In this document: in pieces, positions 48,369-59,300 of the stretch
Numbering within the stretch: position 1 is the first letter of the stretch
Layout of the letters: each line of letters opens with the position of its first letter
DNA from: Bacilli bacterium
Lineage (GTDB): Bacteria > Bacillota_I > Bacilli_A > RFN20 > CAG-826
Assembly: GCA_022641095.1 (NCBI GenBank)
Contig: JALCDB010000001.1
Location: 62,001 to 126,000 of the forward strand
Length of the DNA: 64,000 nt
Reading direction: 5' to 3'
Notes under the pieces: model-generated
Database searches by the model: none
Told to the model about the DNA's origin: nothing
The model's input: only the letters and a program-made list of their open reading frames with translations
Position numbers and translations under genes: made by a program

Positions 48369-48662
48369 TCAATTTCCTCCTTTCTTCGATTCGGCGACGA
48401 CTGAATCGCAGTAGGCATTGAAGGCGGTGAACTCATCATCGGTGATTCCGGCCTTGTCAAGCAGCTTCTTGATGGCGTGCCTGAACAGTGCGTTCTGCGA
48501 ATTGAGCGGATACTTTTCGGCAATCTTCATGTTGATGCCTACGTGGGTATCGTCTTCGTCCTTCAAAGTAGAGGCTAGGGAATTCGCTTCTTTAGCCTTT
48601 CTTTCGATGCCCCTCTCCTTTTCTCCTACGCTGACGATAGAGACCTTTCTTTCATCTTCCAT
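48369..48662 (-). CDS. hypothetical 97-aa protein overlapping the 3' end of the DGR RT
   Basis: MEDERKVSIVSVGEKERGIERKAKEANSLASTLKDEDDTHVGINMKIAEKYPLNSQNALFRHAIKKLLDKAG...; 11-bp overlap with the RT stop. Confidence 0.6.
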   Translation of the reverse strand: MEDERKVSIVSVGEKERGIERKAKEANSLASTLKDEDDTHVGINMKIAEKYPLNSQNALFRHAIKKLLDKAGITDDEFTAFNAYCDSVVAESKKGGN

Positions 48663-49794
48663 TTTCCAGTTCCTCCTTAAAGAACCTTTCTAATCTTTTT
48701 ATCTCTTTGGCGGCGTTCCCATATTCTAGGGAAGCCACCATTGATTCCTTGCTTTGTCTGATAGTCTCGATTGGGACTCCTGCTCTTTTCATCCTCCGCA
48801 ACTTTCTTATTGACTCCGGAATCTTCCCTTTCTTCGGCTTGAGTATCAGCCTGCCGTTGGATTTCAGGATGTATCTCCATCCAAGGAAATTGATTCCGTT
48901 CTTCAGCGGGAAGACGAGCGTTTTCTTCTCGGAAGCCTCCAGCCCCAATTTGGACAGCTCTTCTCGTGTGCCCTTCAGGTATCGCTGAGCTTCCTCTTTG
49001 GTTTTGAAGACGGCTACCGAATCGTCCATGTACCTGACGTAGCACTTCGCCTTCATCTTCTCTTTGGCCCAATGGTCAACTCCATCGAGGACGGACAGTG
49101 CCATCAACTGTGATAGTTCGCTTCCTAATCCTATTCCGGTCGAGCCTTCGTGATTCTCGATTGCCATTCGGCACATGTCGACTGCGAATGGGTCTGGAGC
49201 CCTCTTCTTCACGGCCTCCAGCGCAACTTCATGCGGTATGGAGTCGAAGAAATGATGTATGTCAACGTATGCCACGTATCCTGAAGGGCCGTTCCTCAAG
49301 TAGTGCCTATGGAGCAGGACCTTTAGCCTTCCTCTGGTGAAATCGGTTCCCTTGCCCTTCTGGTTCGCCCCATTGTCGTAGATGAAGTGCCGAGTCAGGC
49401 CGTCGTACAGATATGCGTTGCACAGCGCTCTCTGCACTACCCTGTCGCGATGGTACGTCGCCTCGATTTTCCTCTCCTTCGGCTCATAGACGACGAACCT
49501 CTTGTACGGCATGATTCTGTATCTTCCGCTGATTAGCTCCGCCTTCAGCCTAGAGAGATTGGAGATGAGGTTGGATTGGAACCCTATTACCGAATCCTTC
49601 CAGTTGACACCCCTGCGGCACTCCTGCGAGGCTTTGTAGAGGTTGTCCAAGTCTGATGTGGATATTAGGGCGGGTGATAGAGGCAATCGGTTCACCGAGC
49701 CCCGTCCGCCCTTTTCTTTCTTCGGCCTGCTTGCGCAAGCCATGGAAGGAGGCTCCTTGCCAGAGAGTTTTTCGGCACAACAATCGTCAGTCAT
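48652..49794 (-). CDS. DGR-type reverse transcriptase
   Basis: RT motifs: YVAYVDIHHFFDSIPHE, GIGLGSELSQLMALSVLDGVDHW, CYVRYMDDSVAVF (YMDD), GINFLGWRY. Start at MTDDCC with SD AAGGAGG; the ORF-track start at 49848 lies inside the TR. Confidence 0.93.
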   Translation of the reverse strand: MTDDCCAEKLSGKEPPSMACASRPKKEKGGRGSVNRLPLSPALISTSDLDNLYKASQECRRGVNWKDSVIGFQSNLISNLSRLKAELISGRYRIMPYKRFVVYEPKERKIEATYHRDRVVQRALCNAYLYDGLTRHFIYDNGANQKGKGTDFTRGRLKVLLHRHYLRNGPSGYVAYVDIHHFFDSIPHEVALEAVKKRAPDPFAVDMCRMAIENHEGSTGIGLGSELSQLMALSVLDGVDHWAKEKMKAKCYVRYMDDSVAVFKTKEEAQRYLKGTREELSKLGLEASEKKTLVFPLKNGINFLGWRYILKSNGRLILKPKKGKIPESIRKLRRMKRAGVPIETIRQSKESMVASLEYGNAAKEIKRLERFFKEELENGR

Positions 49795-49814
49795 GTTTAC
49801 TAAGTCCTCCTTGT

Positions 49815-49922
49815 CAATCGAGCGGCACCCCGTTGGCATTGTTGGCATTGTTGTTGTTCAACGCGCCAGCGGGCGTCACCATTGCGGCATTGCCGCAGTT
49901 CCACGGGTTGGTGGACCGGAGC
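49815..49922 (-). repeat. DGR template repeat (TR)
   Basis: 108-bp region aligning without gaps to 50455-50562 (offset 640). 15 substitutions, all at T on the + strand (A on the coding strand). Coding-strand TR reads RSTNPWNCGNAAMVTPAGALNNNNANNANGVPLD. Confidence 0.96.
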
Positions 49923-49966
49923 AATGCAGTTGGTTACAGCCTCCCGCCATTTATGGAAGCCAGTTT

Positions 49967-50383
49967 TTAATCTGGCAAACCACCGAACTTAACGCAATCG
50001 GATTGAATCCACTTCTGCATAATCGTCTTCGTATATGTGGCTGTGTCTATCCAGTATGATATGGCTTCGAGCTTTATACCGAAGCATGCCCTTGCCGTTG
50101 CAATCAACGCAAGGAACTTGCCCATTTCGGCCAAAGCCTCCATTTGGACTGACCTTCTGACCTCGTAATCGGATTTCGTCTTCGGATAAACGCTGTTGGC
50201 GCCATTCACCAGTTCGACTATTGATATAGCCTTTTTGACAAGTTCGTCATTGAGGCACCATCTATAGCGTTTTGGGAAGTGCTTTTCGTTAGAGACTATG
50301 TTCACAGTGTATCCGGCCAATTTCTCGGCTTGGAGAAGAACCTCTAGTTTTGTTTCGTTCCTCTCCCCTACAACTACGGACAT
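49967..50383 (-). CDS. Avd-like DGR accessory protein
   Basis: Helical ~138-aa basic protein between target gene and TR; position and four-helix-like pattern (KAISIVELVNGANSVYPKTKSDYEVRRSVQMEALAEMGKFLALIATARACFGI). Confidence 0.8.
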   Translation of the reverse strand: MSVVVGERNETKLEVLLQAEKLAGYTVNIVSNEKHFPKRYRWCLNDELVKKAISIVELVNGANSVYPKTKSDYEVRRSVQMEALAEMGKFLALIATARACFGIKLEAISYWIDTATYTKTIMQKWIQSDCVKFGGLPD

Positions 50384-50400
50384 GGTGTTTTCTCCTTATT

Positions 50401-50419
50401 CCGTCTCTAAATGAGACGG
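50401..50419. promoter_or_regulatory. hairpin/cruciform downstream of VR
   Basis: CCGTCTC-taaat-GAGACGG between the target-gene stop and the avd Shine-Dalgarno. Confidence 0.55.
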
Positions 50420-50438
50420 ATATTCGATTGTTCGATTA

Positions 50439-51977
50439 TTACTCTCCAAGAATGCAAGCGAGCGGCACCCCGTAGGCATAGCCGGCATCGCTGGCGCTCA
50501 ACGCGCCAGCGGGCGTCACCAAGGCGGCACGGCCGCAGTTCCACGGGTGGGTGGACCGGAGCCACTGATATTTGGCCGTTGTGCCATAGTATTTGATTCG
50601 GTCGACGTTAGTGGCTCCGTCGAAGGCTTGATAGACGACATTGCCGGCTAGATAGTCATTGTAATCAGTTCCAAATCCAAGTTCCGCGACCGAAGGCAAG
50701 CAGACTTTGTCATGGACGGTAATCTTCCTGAGATTTCCAGCCGTATCGTTGCTTACGGTAACGTCCGGGTCGTCTAGGAACTGCACCGGCTTGGTCAGGC
50801 TTAACGCCTTCATGAGGTTATAGTCGCTGTCATTCATGTAATAAGAGAAGTCATGCTTTCTGAGATACTTCATGAGTTCGCTGTCGAAGGTCTTCAGATT
50901 GGGGGTTCTTTGGTCGGTCCATCCGTTGGACGGCTTTATGTCGAAGATAGACTTCATCTTCCACCAAGTCCCTGCGGCTGTCTCCCCGATGTTCCATTGG
51001 CGGATAGTCGAGGTTGCATACTCTCCGCTTCCGTAATATACGCATCTGCTGAAATTTACAATTCCATAGGTATTCTTATATGTGACAGTAGAATCGTATT
51101 CTCTCGTATAAGTTCCCATATCGACTGCCGCGCTATCGGTGGAGGAGTTGTAAGCCATTAGGCTCAAAGTCTCCAAGACGGTGCTATGGTCGGCGGCATA
51201 GGTCTTGACGGTGGTAGGAACGTGGTCGGCTTTCGCGCCGCTTTCGTAATAACTTCCGATTACGTCGATATGGAAGCCACCGCCCAGAGGAATGGCAACG
51301 GTTGTGGTAAAGACATAAGTCCCGTCGGCAACGAGGTCATTGTCCCCTGCGGTCTTGGTTGTGATTTTGTATTTCCCGGCAGGGATGATGGCAAGGGTGT
51401 TAGCGAAAGCGAGCTCTGGATTGGTCTTAAATTGCTGGGCTTCCTTGATGCAGTCCTTGGAAAGGATGGTAACGTTCTTCCCATCGGAGGAGATGTTGAC
51501 GACCTCGTAGGTGTTCTGCGCCGGAGATTCCGATGCCAAGATATAGTCGTTAGACTTCAACGTTCCTGCCGGCGTAAGCCCGTAATCGCTCAGAGTGACT
51601 ACTGTGCCGTCGATTGTCTCAAGATGCCAATTGGAGCCATCGTAAACGTATTTCAGACTTGCCTCTTTGGTACCGACCTTGCTTATGAATGTCTCGCTGA
51701 CGACTGTTGCTCCGGTGATTCCGGCTGTCCCGTTTTCGGTCAGTGTCCCTTGGAATGTGGCAACCGTAGGGCTAGAAAGGACGACGAGTTCGTCATGCAG
51801 GGCGAAAACCTCGTTAGCAGAACCCAGTTTTAGAAGGTTGTCAATCTCTCCCCAAGTCAGTTCCCTGAGAGCCTTCGTGCCCCTCATGAGGATAACCGCT
51901 ACGAGCTTGGTAATTCCGTCTGCTATGTTCTTCCCTTCCAGTCTAGTCATCAACTCCGTCGATAAATCTTCGCTCAT
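50439..51977 (-). CDS. DGR target (variable) protein, probable phage receptor-binding/tail protein
   Basis: C-terminal VR: YQWLRSTHPWNCGRAALVTPAGALSASDAGYAYGVPLACILGE. DUF6273-like CVYYGSGEYATSTIRQWNIG segment; N-terminal part shared with phage structural proteins. Confidence 0.88.
   Translation of the reverse strand: MSEDLSTELMTRLEGKNIADGITKLVAVILMRGTKALRELTWGEIDNLLKLGSANEVFALHDELVVLSSPTVATFQGTLTENGTAGITGATVVSETFISKVGTKEASLKYVYDGSNWHLETIDGTVVTLSDYGLTPAGTLKSNDYILASESPAQNTYEVVNISSDGKNVTILSKDCIKEAQQFKTNPELAFANTLAIIPAGKYKITTKTAGDNDLVADGTYVFTTTVAIPLGGGFHIDVIGSYYESGAKADHVPTTVKTYAADHSTVLETLSLMAYNSSTDSAAVDMGTYTREYDSTVTYKNTYGIVNFSRCVYYGSGEYATSTIRQWNIGETAAGTWWKMKSIFDIKPSNGWTDQRTPNLKTFDSELMKYLRKHDFSYYMNDSDYNLMKALSLTKPVQFLDDPDVTVSNDTAGNLRKITVHDKVCLPSVAELGFGTDYNDYLAGNVVYQAFDGATNVDRIKYYGTTAKYQWLRSTHPWNCGRAALVTPAGALSASDAGYAYGVPLACILGE
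50455..50562 (-). repeat. DGR variable repeat (VR)
   Basis: Gapless alignment to TR 49815-49922 with adenine-specific substitutions only. Confidence 0.96.
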
Positions 51978-52009
51978 AATTCAATTCCTCCTTTTTGGAA
52001 TTTAATCAA

Positions 52010-53242
52010 CTAATGCGTCTTCAACGCAGAATAGTTCAGGCAAACCTTCCCGAACGAATTCCTGTAGAGGTTATAATTGGCAAGCCTCTCGGCTTCGCTT
52101 GCCTGCCTCGTCAGCTCGTTTTGCTGGCGAGTTGCCTCTTGCGATTGCCTAGTGGATTCGTTTGAAGCCCTAGTGGCCTCCGCCGAAGTCCAGCTGTCCC
52201 AAGTCGATTGGAATGTGGATGACATCTTGTCTAGTCCGATTGAGCCGTCCTTTATGGTGGCGGTTATCTTGTTGTTCAATACGCTCACGCTTATGCAAGC
52301 GTCCGTGGTATCTCCGGTGTAAACGTCGAACAGGTCGGTTACATCAATCTCGACATTCGCCCCTGCCGCGTTCCCCGTCGGGTGGAACCACAGCTTCTTG
52401 GTTGCCGAGTCATAGCCTTGGCTATCGAAGATGAGTTCGGTGGGAAGGTTATAGTCGGCTGTGCTTATCTCATCGTTGTTCTGGTTGAACAGATGAACCG
52501 TGATAACGCCTGTGGACTGAACGTACGTCAGGGTTACCTTTTTGCCGTAATTGGCGGCATTGATTTTATTGCCGCTTGAATCGTAAGTGGCTACGTCTGC
52601 GTTTTTGGCGTTTGCGACTTTCGATGTTCCGTCGAGAATGTCTGAGATTCTGCGTTTGTTGGAATCCGAAATGGAATAGTAGATGCCCAATGCGGCAACT
52701 ACTCTGTTAACGCTTGAAGCTATATTCTGGCCGTCTTCCCTAGTCATCAGATTATCGGTCGAGCTGATTCCGCTCGATGCCGGATACTCCGCATAAGGAA
52801 CCTTGGAATTGTCCAATTTAATATGGACGTGCTTAGCCTCTTCGTCGCTAATCTTCTTTATGTCGTCTGTATGGGTTGCGTCTGCCGCCTTAGAACGGGC
52901 TATCTCGCCTTGAAGGGCTACCAAAGTAGCATAAGTCGATGAAATCTTATTGCCTTCGGAATCGTTGGTCGCTTTACCTACGACCTCGGTTCCATCGAAC
53001 ACGGAATCTATGATTGAGGAAATCTCGACAATCTCGTCGTTGGTCGCCACGGCCAGCTTCTGAATCCAGACGAACAGGATGTCGGTGGCTTTGTACAGCT
53101 GGCGCTTGATTGCGTCCGCAGACCATCCCTGAGCCGTCGGAGAATTCGGAAGGGCATGCGGGCTATTGGCTTTCAGATAGTTAAAATTGCCGCTGTTCAG
53201 CTGGGCTTCCGAAATCGGGGTCACGTCTAGTTTCTTTGCCAT
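52010..53242 (-). CDS. phage tail/baseplate-like structural protein
   Basis: C-terminal coiled coil WTSAEATRASNESTRQSQEATRQQNELTRQASEAERLANYNLYRN typical of tail/upper-baseplate proteins; next to the DGR target. Confidence 0.6.
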   Translation of the reverse strand: MAKKLDVTPISEAQLNSGNFNYLKANSPHALPNSPTAQGWSADAIKRQLYKATDILFVWIQKLAVATNDEIVEISSIIDSVFDGTEVVGKATNDSEGNKISSTYATLVALQGEIARSKAADATHTDDIKKISDEEAKHVHIKLDNSKVPYAEYPASSGISSTDNLMTREDGQNIASSVNRVVAALGIYYSISDSNKRRISDILDGTSKVANAKNADVATYDSSGNKINAANYGKKVTLTYVQSTGVITVHLFNQNNDEISTADYNLPTELIFDSQGYDSATKKLWFHPTGNAAGANVEIDVTDLFDVYTGDTTDACISVSVLNNKITATIKDGSIGLDKMSSTFQSTWDSWTSAEATRASNESTRQSQEATRQQNELTRQASEAERLANYNLYRNSFGKVCLNYSALKTH

Positions 53243-53324
53243 TTGAATCTCCTTTTACATTTTCGATATTACGTCATAAACTCTGTTTTTATCAGTGGCT
53301 ATCGGGTGACATAAAAGTGCCATT

Positions 53325-56300
53325 TCACGACATGAAGTCAGCCGCCTCGGACTTTGTGAACCCCAGACTTATCAGATAGTTCCTCAACGCTGGTTCGTTC
53401 TCTTCGCTCGGCTTGTACCCCATCAGCGACAAAGCAAGAAGTTTTCCTCCCCTGCTCATTCCTGCGGAATTGACGAGTTTGAGAGTCTGCTGCTTTTTCG
53501 TCATGTATTTTGTATCGGACAGTTCGGAAGCCTGCTGTATGAGGAGGAGGTTCATCGCGATGTCGAAATCTCCTCCTGCGTACGCAAGCAGGCGACCAAG
53601 TTGCGAAGTGGGCTCGATTCCGACCGCTTTGTACTTAGCGGCCTCATAGAAGGCGTCGTATGCCTTTTTGATTATCTTTGCTTTCGCGTCGTCGCCCATC
53701 TTCTGATAGACGCTGGACGATATTACCTTGTCTACGGCGCTGGCTGATTTTGAGTAGAACGCCCTGAACGCCGCAGTCTCTTCGGACGTAAGGTAAACCG
53801 TGTTCCCGTCCTCGTCGGTGTAGTAAGTAGGGACGTTCTTGGCTACGGCGTTTGAATATCCTGCGATGGACAGCCTAGAAATCTCCATAAGCTGGTTCCT
53901 AGAGGCGTTTCCTATTTTGTACATAGAATAAAGCGTTCCCAAATCGGAGACGGCATCGGTCAGGTTCCCGTCGTCTACTGACGACTTGTACGAAGCCGTT
54001 ATGCTCTTGGCCGAAAGGTTTTCAAGCCATCCGTACATGCTCATGTACGTACCCTCGTCGATGCTCTTGATTATCCCCTTTATCAGCTTGTAGACGTTGT
54101 TAGCCGGTATTCCTAGGAATTCGGCCATGTCCCTAGCGAAAACGTTGATTGCGGCCCTCAGCTTGGCCTCGTCTCCTCCAGACGAGATTATCGACTTGAC
54201 CGAATCTACGAAATTGTTGATTCTGTCAAGCGTGAAAACCGAGACGTCGCTGTTGTTTTCCACAGAATTTGCTATGGTTCCGAGATACGGAATCCAGTTG
54301 ACGAACGCCTCAAGTGAAGCGTCCTTGGCGAATTCAGCGGCATCGACCGATTCGTCCCAGTCCTTCTTGCCGTAAACGCGGTCCATGAATTCTTTTATCC
54401 CGGCTGCTCCTAGACCGGAAAGTATAAGCCCGGCAATGGTCCCAGCCGTCTTCTTGGAGTAAGCCTTCTTCGAATACGATTTGTCCCATTTTGCTTTTTG
54501 GGACTTGGCAAAGTCCCTGTCTTCCTGAGAGGCGTTTTCGTCGTTCATTGTTTTTTCGTATTCCGAGGCGCGTTTGCCGGCGTTGGCCTCCTCGAACGTT
54601 GACTGGTTCACCTGCTGCGCCTTGTTTTGGTTGTCGGAGCCGAACAGACCCCACGCCATCCTCTTCAAGTCGCCAAGGTAGCGGCTTCTGAGAGGCGACG
54701 TGTACATGCTGTTGTTGTTCGACTGCGTCATAAGCAGAAGGTCGGTGAAAATCTCAGCCGACCTGCTGTCGCTGGCTTCTGAGCCTAAAGCGAATCCCTC
54801 TTCCTTCGCTATCGTCTCCGCCACCGCCCATACGGAAACGACGTTGTTCAGCTCATCGAGCTTCTCCATGCCAAGAAGACCTATCTTGTGGAACATGTTA
54901 AGCGTCTCCGTGGACAGTTTCCCCTTGGCGAGCCCGTGGTTCTCGACGCGCTCCTTGAAAATCGGGACCAGACGCTTAATCTTCTCGGCGACGCTCTTGG
55001 CGTGCAAAAGGTTGTATCCCATCCTCGGAATTGAGCGCATGTACGTAGAGACTCCGCTCTCACCCATTACCGTAAACGAGGAAAGCAACTGCCTTAGCTG
55101 TGAGCCGATGTTCAATGAAAGCACCGATGCCTGAAGATTGTTCGTAATACTGGTCAATTTACCGCCCTTTGAGAATGACATGTCGTCAAGCAAAACATGC
55201 GTCATGTAGTTTCTCCAGTTGACGCCGCTATTCCAATCAGGGCATGTCTCGGACATTATTTGGTCAAGGGACTCCCCGTCAATCTTGACGTTGAGCTGGA
55301 TTCTGACGTCATCCAAGAATGACGTGTAACCCTCGCGGAACGAAAGGTCGTCGATATATTGGTCAATCTGTTCCGTGAATCCGATTATCTTCATCGGCTT
55401 TCCGTGCTCGACGCGGGCCTTGGTCCTTCCCCAAGACGCTCCGCTGATGTAGTTCCTTCCGGAAATCGCGCCCTCGTTCATTTGAATCTGCGACCCGTCG
55501 GTTTGCGTTCCGAAATAATTGTCCTCAATCTCAGGCGTGACTCCGAACGTGTCTTTATACCATTTGATGTATCTTGATGTCCCGTTTCCGTTGAGGAACT
55601 CCTTGACTATGGCTTTCGTGCAGGCGAGTTCGTCTTCAGTCAGCAGCTTCTCCAAACGTTCCTTGTCTCCCTGCTGCAACGGGAACATGGTAGAGACCTT
55701 TTCCCTTCCAGAAACCAGAGAAATCTTGTTGTTTCCGACTATCTCCGGCCTAGTCTCCATCGTGAAGATGATGGCCGCCGCCTGCGACTTGGTCATCTTT
55801 ATTCCCTTGAAGTTGACTTGCTTGGAAAGCGCGGCTCCAAGCGATTTTCCAATCTTCCTGTCGCTGAATCCGTATCTTTCCGAAATGGAGTTCACGAAAG
55901 ACTCCATCTCGTGCTTGTTCCTCAGCTTCGAGTTCTCGGCTTTCTGCCATCCATGCGTAGAAGCCTCGTAAAGCGGATGCTCCTTTCCAAGGTAGGTTGC
56001 GATGAAAGTAGGGATGTTCATGGAGGAATCCTTATACGAGGTGATTACTCCTGCGTGCTTGCCTACGCGAGCGTTGCGAGTGTATCTGGCCGCCATCACG
56101 CCGTCTTTGGCTTTCGCGACCTGAGCGTCGTGCTTAGCTAGGCTCTGCTCATTCAAGTCATGGGCTATGCTGTCCATGATGCTTCGTACGTGGCTCATGT
56201 CCTCGACTGATAGCTCTTTGTTTACGTCTATCCCTGAGGCGTATTTCTGCGAAAAGTAATCCAAGTCGTTTTTGATTGACTGGTTGAACCCGATTACGCT

Positions 56301-59300
56301 TCCGACATAATTCTCAGACGTGTATCTTGACGCCATAGGGATAATCGTGTTCTTGATGTAGTTCGGAGACACCGTCAATCCAGAATGCGAAATCCTGAAT
56401 CCCTTTACGAACTCGTGGTAAAAGTCCGCGATGGAGGCATCGATGTCAGAATATCCCTGCAGATACTGTCTTGTTTTATCGAATTTGTTTTTCAAAGACA
56501 CCGCTTTGTCTCTGATGTGTGACACGACCTTCGTTCTGTCAAGCAATGTCGACATCATGTCTTTGAGCCTATTCATAGATTTCTCGAATTTGGCTTTCTC
56601 TGTTTCTTTGCCAGCGGACGATATGACGTCGTATGCCGCCTCTTTAAGAACTTTAATCTGAGGCTCGGCGACATGCTCAGAAGCATCGTCAACCATCTCC
56701 ATGGCAGTGCCTCCATCAAAAACAGCTGAGCGTGAAATGGCCTTGTCCACGATTCTATCTACTGCTAGTTTTACATCTCGCTCGTTGCCGAGGTTCAGCG
56801 CGGCGAAAAGCTCTTTTCCGTCGATTGCGGTTCCGTTTGTTTCATCTGCTCCTATAATCTTCTCCAGTTCAGCGATGACGTTCTTTCCTGCGTCAATGGA
56901 AGATTTGAGCGTATATGAAAGCTCTTTGTTTCCCTGAGCGCTGTCTTTGATTAGCTCGGCGTTTTGCCTAATGTTCCTCGCCACTTTGCCGGAGTATGGA
57001 GGATTGTCGGCCTGAGGTTCGCTTGTCTTAACTTCATTATTGGATGGAGCCGTTTCGGCTGGTGCACCGGTGCTATCAGTTTTATTGTCGGCAAGAGATT
57101 CCGCGTAATCCATAAACGCGGATTTGAAGTCATCTACAGCATTGCTTAGGTCCTCATGCCATGCGTCCATGCTGCCGCTGGTCGAATCGTAATATGCCGA
57201 CGCGTTTTCCAAGAAGTCGTCAAAAGGATAATTGTTTTCTTCGCCTTCCAGATACAAATATGCGCTTGTCGCCCTAGCTAAATCTGCATCGCTTATATTG
57301 CCTTCGTAAGAAAGCGTTTCAAGCTCACTCCTCATGCTGTCCAAATCATCTATCAGCGTTGGGATTAGGTTTCCGTTAGCGAGAGTCCTGTAAGCGTTGA
57401 AGGCCTCCGCCGAGCCGTCTTCAGGCTCAGTGGCCAAGTCGCTTGAGTATTTGGCCACGATGCCCGCTAGTATCGTTGAATCAACTGGCATGTCGCCGCT
57501 GTATTGGTCGGCATTCTCCTCGTATTTTGTATACGGAAATTTAGGCTTGGCACGCTTGGCTACGTACGCAGGCACGTAATCTGAAGAGAGCTGTTTATCG
57601 ACATCGTAGCCTGATTTTACCAATAAGGCTTTTATTGCGGATGTGTCCTGACCGACTTTCTCGAAATCAACCGATGAGATGGCTGATTGCAAAACGGTTT
57701 GCTTGGAGGCATTCGAATTATCCGCTTTCCACTTTTTATAGGTGTCAACCGTCCACTTGTCTCTTATCGCCGAAGATGCGTCCCAATCCCCAGATGGGCA
57801 AGCGGCGGAGTCGTGTATATATCTTTGAATCTCTTCGAGAGAATCAAACATTGCCTTGTATTCTCCCGAATATTTCATGAAAACAATAGGCTCTCCGTTG
57901 TTCTTTGCGGTGAAAGAATCCTTTATTCTCGAATCTATGAACGAAGGGTCAAATGGAGTACTTGATGTTGGAATAAAACCATATTTTGAATAAAGCATCG
58001 GAAGGTTGACGCCCTCTCCGACTATGTTATAGCAATCAAGTTTTATCCCGCCGTTGTCTATTGCCAAAGCCATGGCTTTGTCGACGAACCCTTTGGTCGT
58101 ACCTACGTTTATGACGTTTATGATGTCTCCATCTGAAAGAACCGAAATAGACGATTTGCCGTCAGGCGACACAAGCGTGAACTTCGCTTTTTGAAAATCT
58201 TCGAGAGAATGCTCCGAAAGTTTCTGCCTAACCTCAGGGTCGATTGTTTCCATGAGGTTTTTAATCGCTTTATAAGTTGCGTTTGGGGCGTTTACTAGAT
58301 ACTCGTTTCCATCGGAATCTACGATTAAATCCAGTCTTCCACCGCTTTCACCGGTGGCGTATTCTTCTCGTAGCAGCTTCTTAGATATTTCGCTAATTGG
58401 CCTTCTGGATTCATCTGCTCTTTTCCACTTGCCGCGAGATAAATTCCGTATGACACCGGATTCCCCTTCGCTGCCTTTGCTATTTCTTCCAAGTATTCTT
58501 TGAATGTCATTGTTTTCTCCTTCACCATTATTGCTTTGCTCGAAAGTATTTTCAAGCATATTTGATTTTTTACCATTTTGAGGTAGACTATTAGCGGAGG
58601 TATCACTTATGGGTTCCAAAACGCGATTCGTGCTCACTTGCACTGGGCGATTAGTCAAATTCGGAGATGGTTCAGACAAAGAGTTTTCTGATGGAGCTTG
58701 GGGGCCGGTTAAAGGCTCATTGCTCGGATTTGAGGTAGACCCAAGGGAAGACGGTACCGAAACTTTCGACTCAGAGGAAGATGCAGTCAAAGCTTTGAAT
58801 GATTTGGCTTCTTCGGATACCAAGGAACGCAAAGACATGAAAAGCTCGTCTTCTGATGCCTCTTTCCCCCAAGCTAAAGCGAAAGCCTGACCCTTTGCGT
58901 CGTATTCCTTTCTCTCGTCTTTTGATAATTTCTCAATATCAACACCGCGATACTTCTCGTAATAGGTATCGCTTTTCTTTTTGAGGTCCCAAGATTTCTG
59001 GTCGTGGAGCTGAATCTCAACGTTGATTCCCTTCTCGGTTTTCAAATTGAGATGTATGCCTTTATAATCTGGCTTGTCTTTTACATCTATTTTGATTAAC
59101 CCTTTTTTGATTTTCGCAATGATGCTGGGAACATTGTCTACCTGATTTTTGTCTTTGAATATGAAAGAGCCTCTTATAGGGTCCTTCAGGAGGTTTGGGT
59201 CCAATCCTCCTTTTTCTTTCGCGTTCCTGTAAATCCTATCCGCTATCGACGAGACGCTTTTCTGGCTAGGATTAAGTAGGATGTTTCCAGCGGCGTCCTC

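Noticed and set aside
48368-48523. TTG-started extension of the 16-aa ORF (48317-48523)
   Set aside because: Out of frame with the well-supported 97-aa gene; only the last 16 codons have their own RBS.
49795-49848. N-terminal extension of the RT ORF (MPTMPTGCRSIDKEDLVN)
   Set aside because: It is translation through the TR; the ATG at 49794 has a good Shine-Dalgarno just after the TR.
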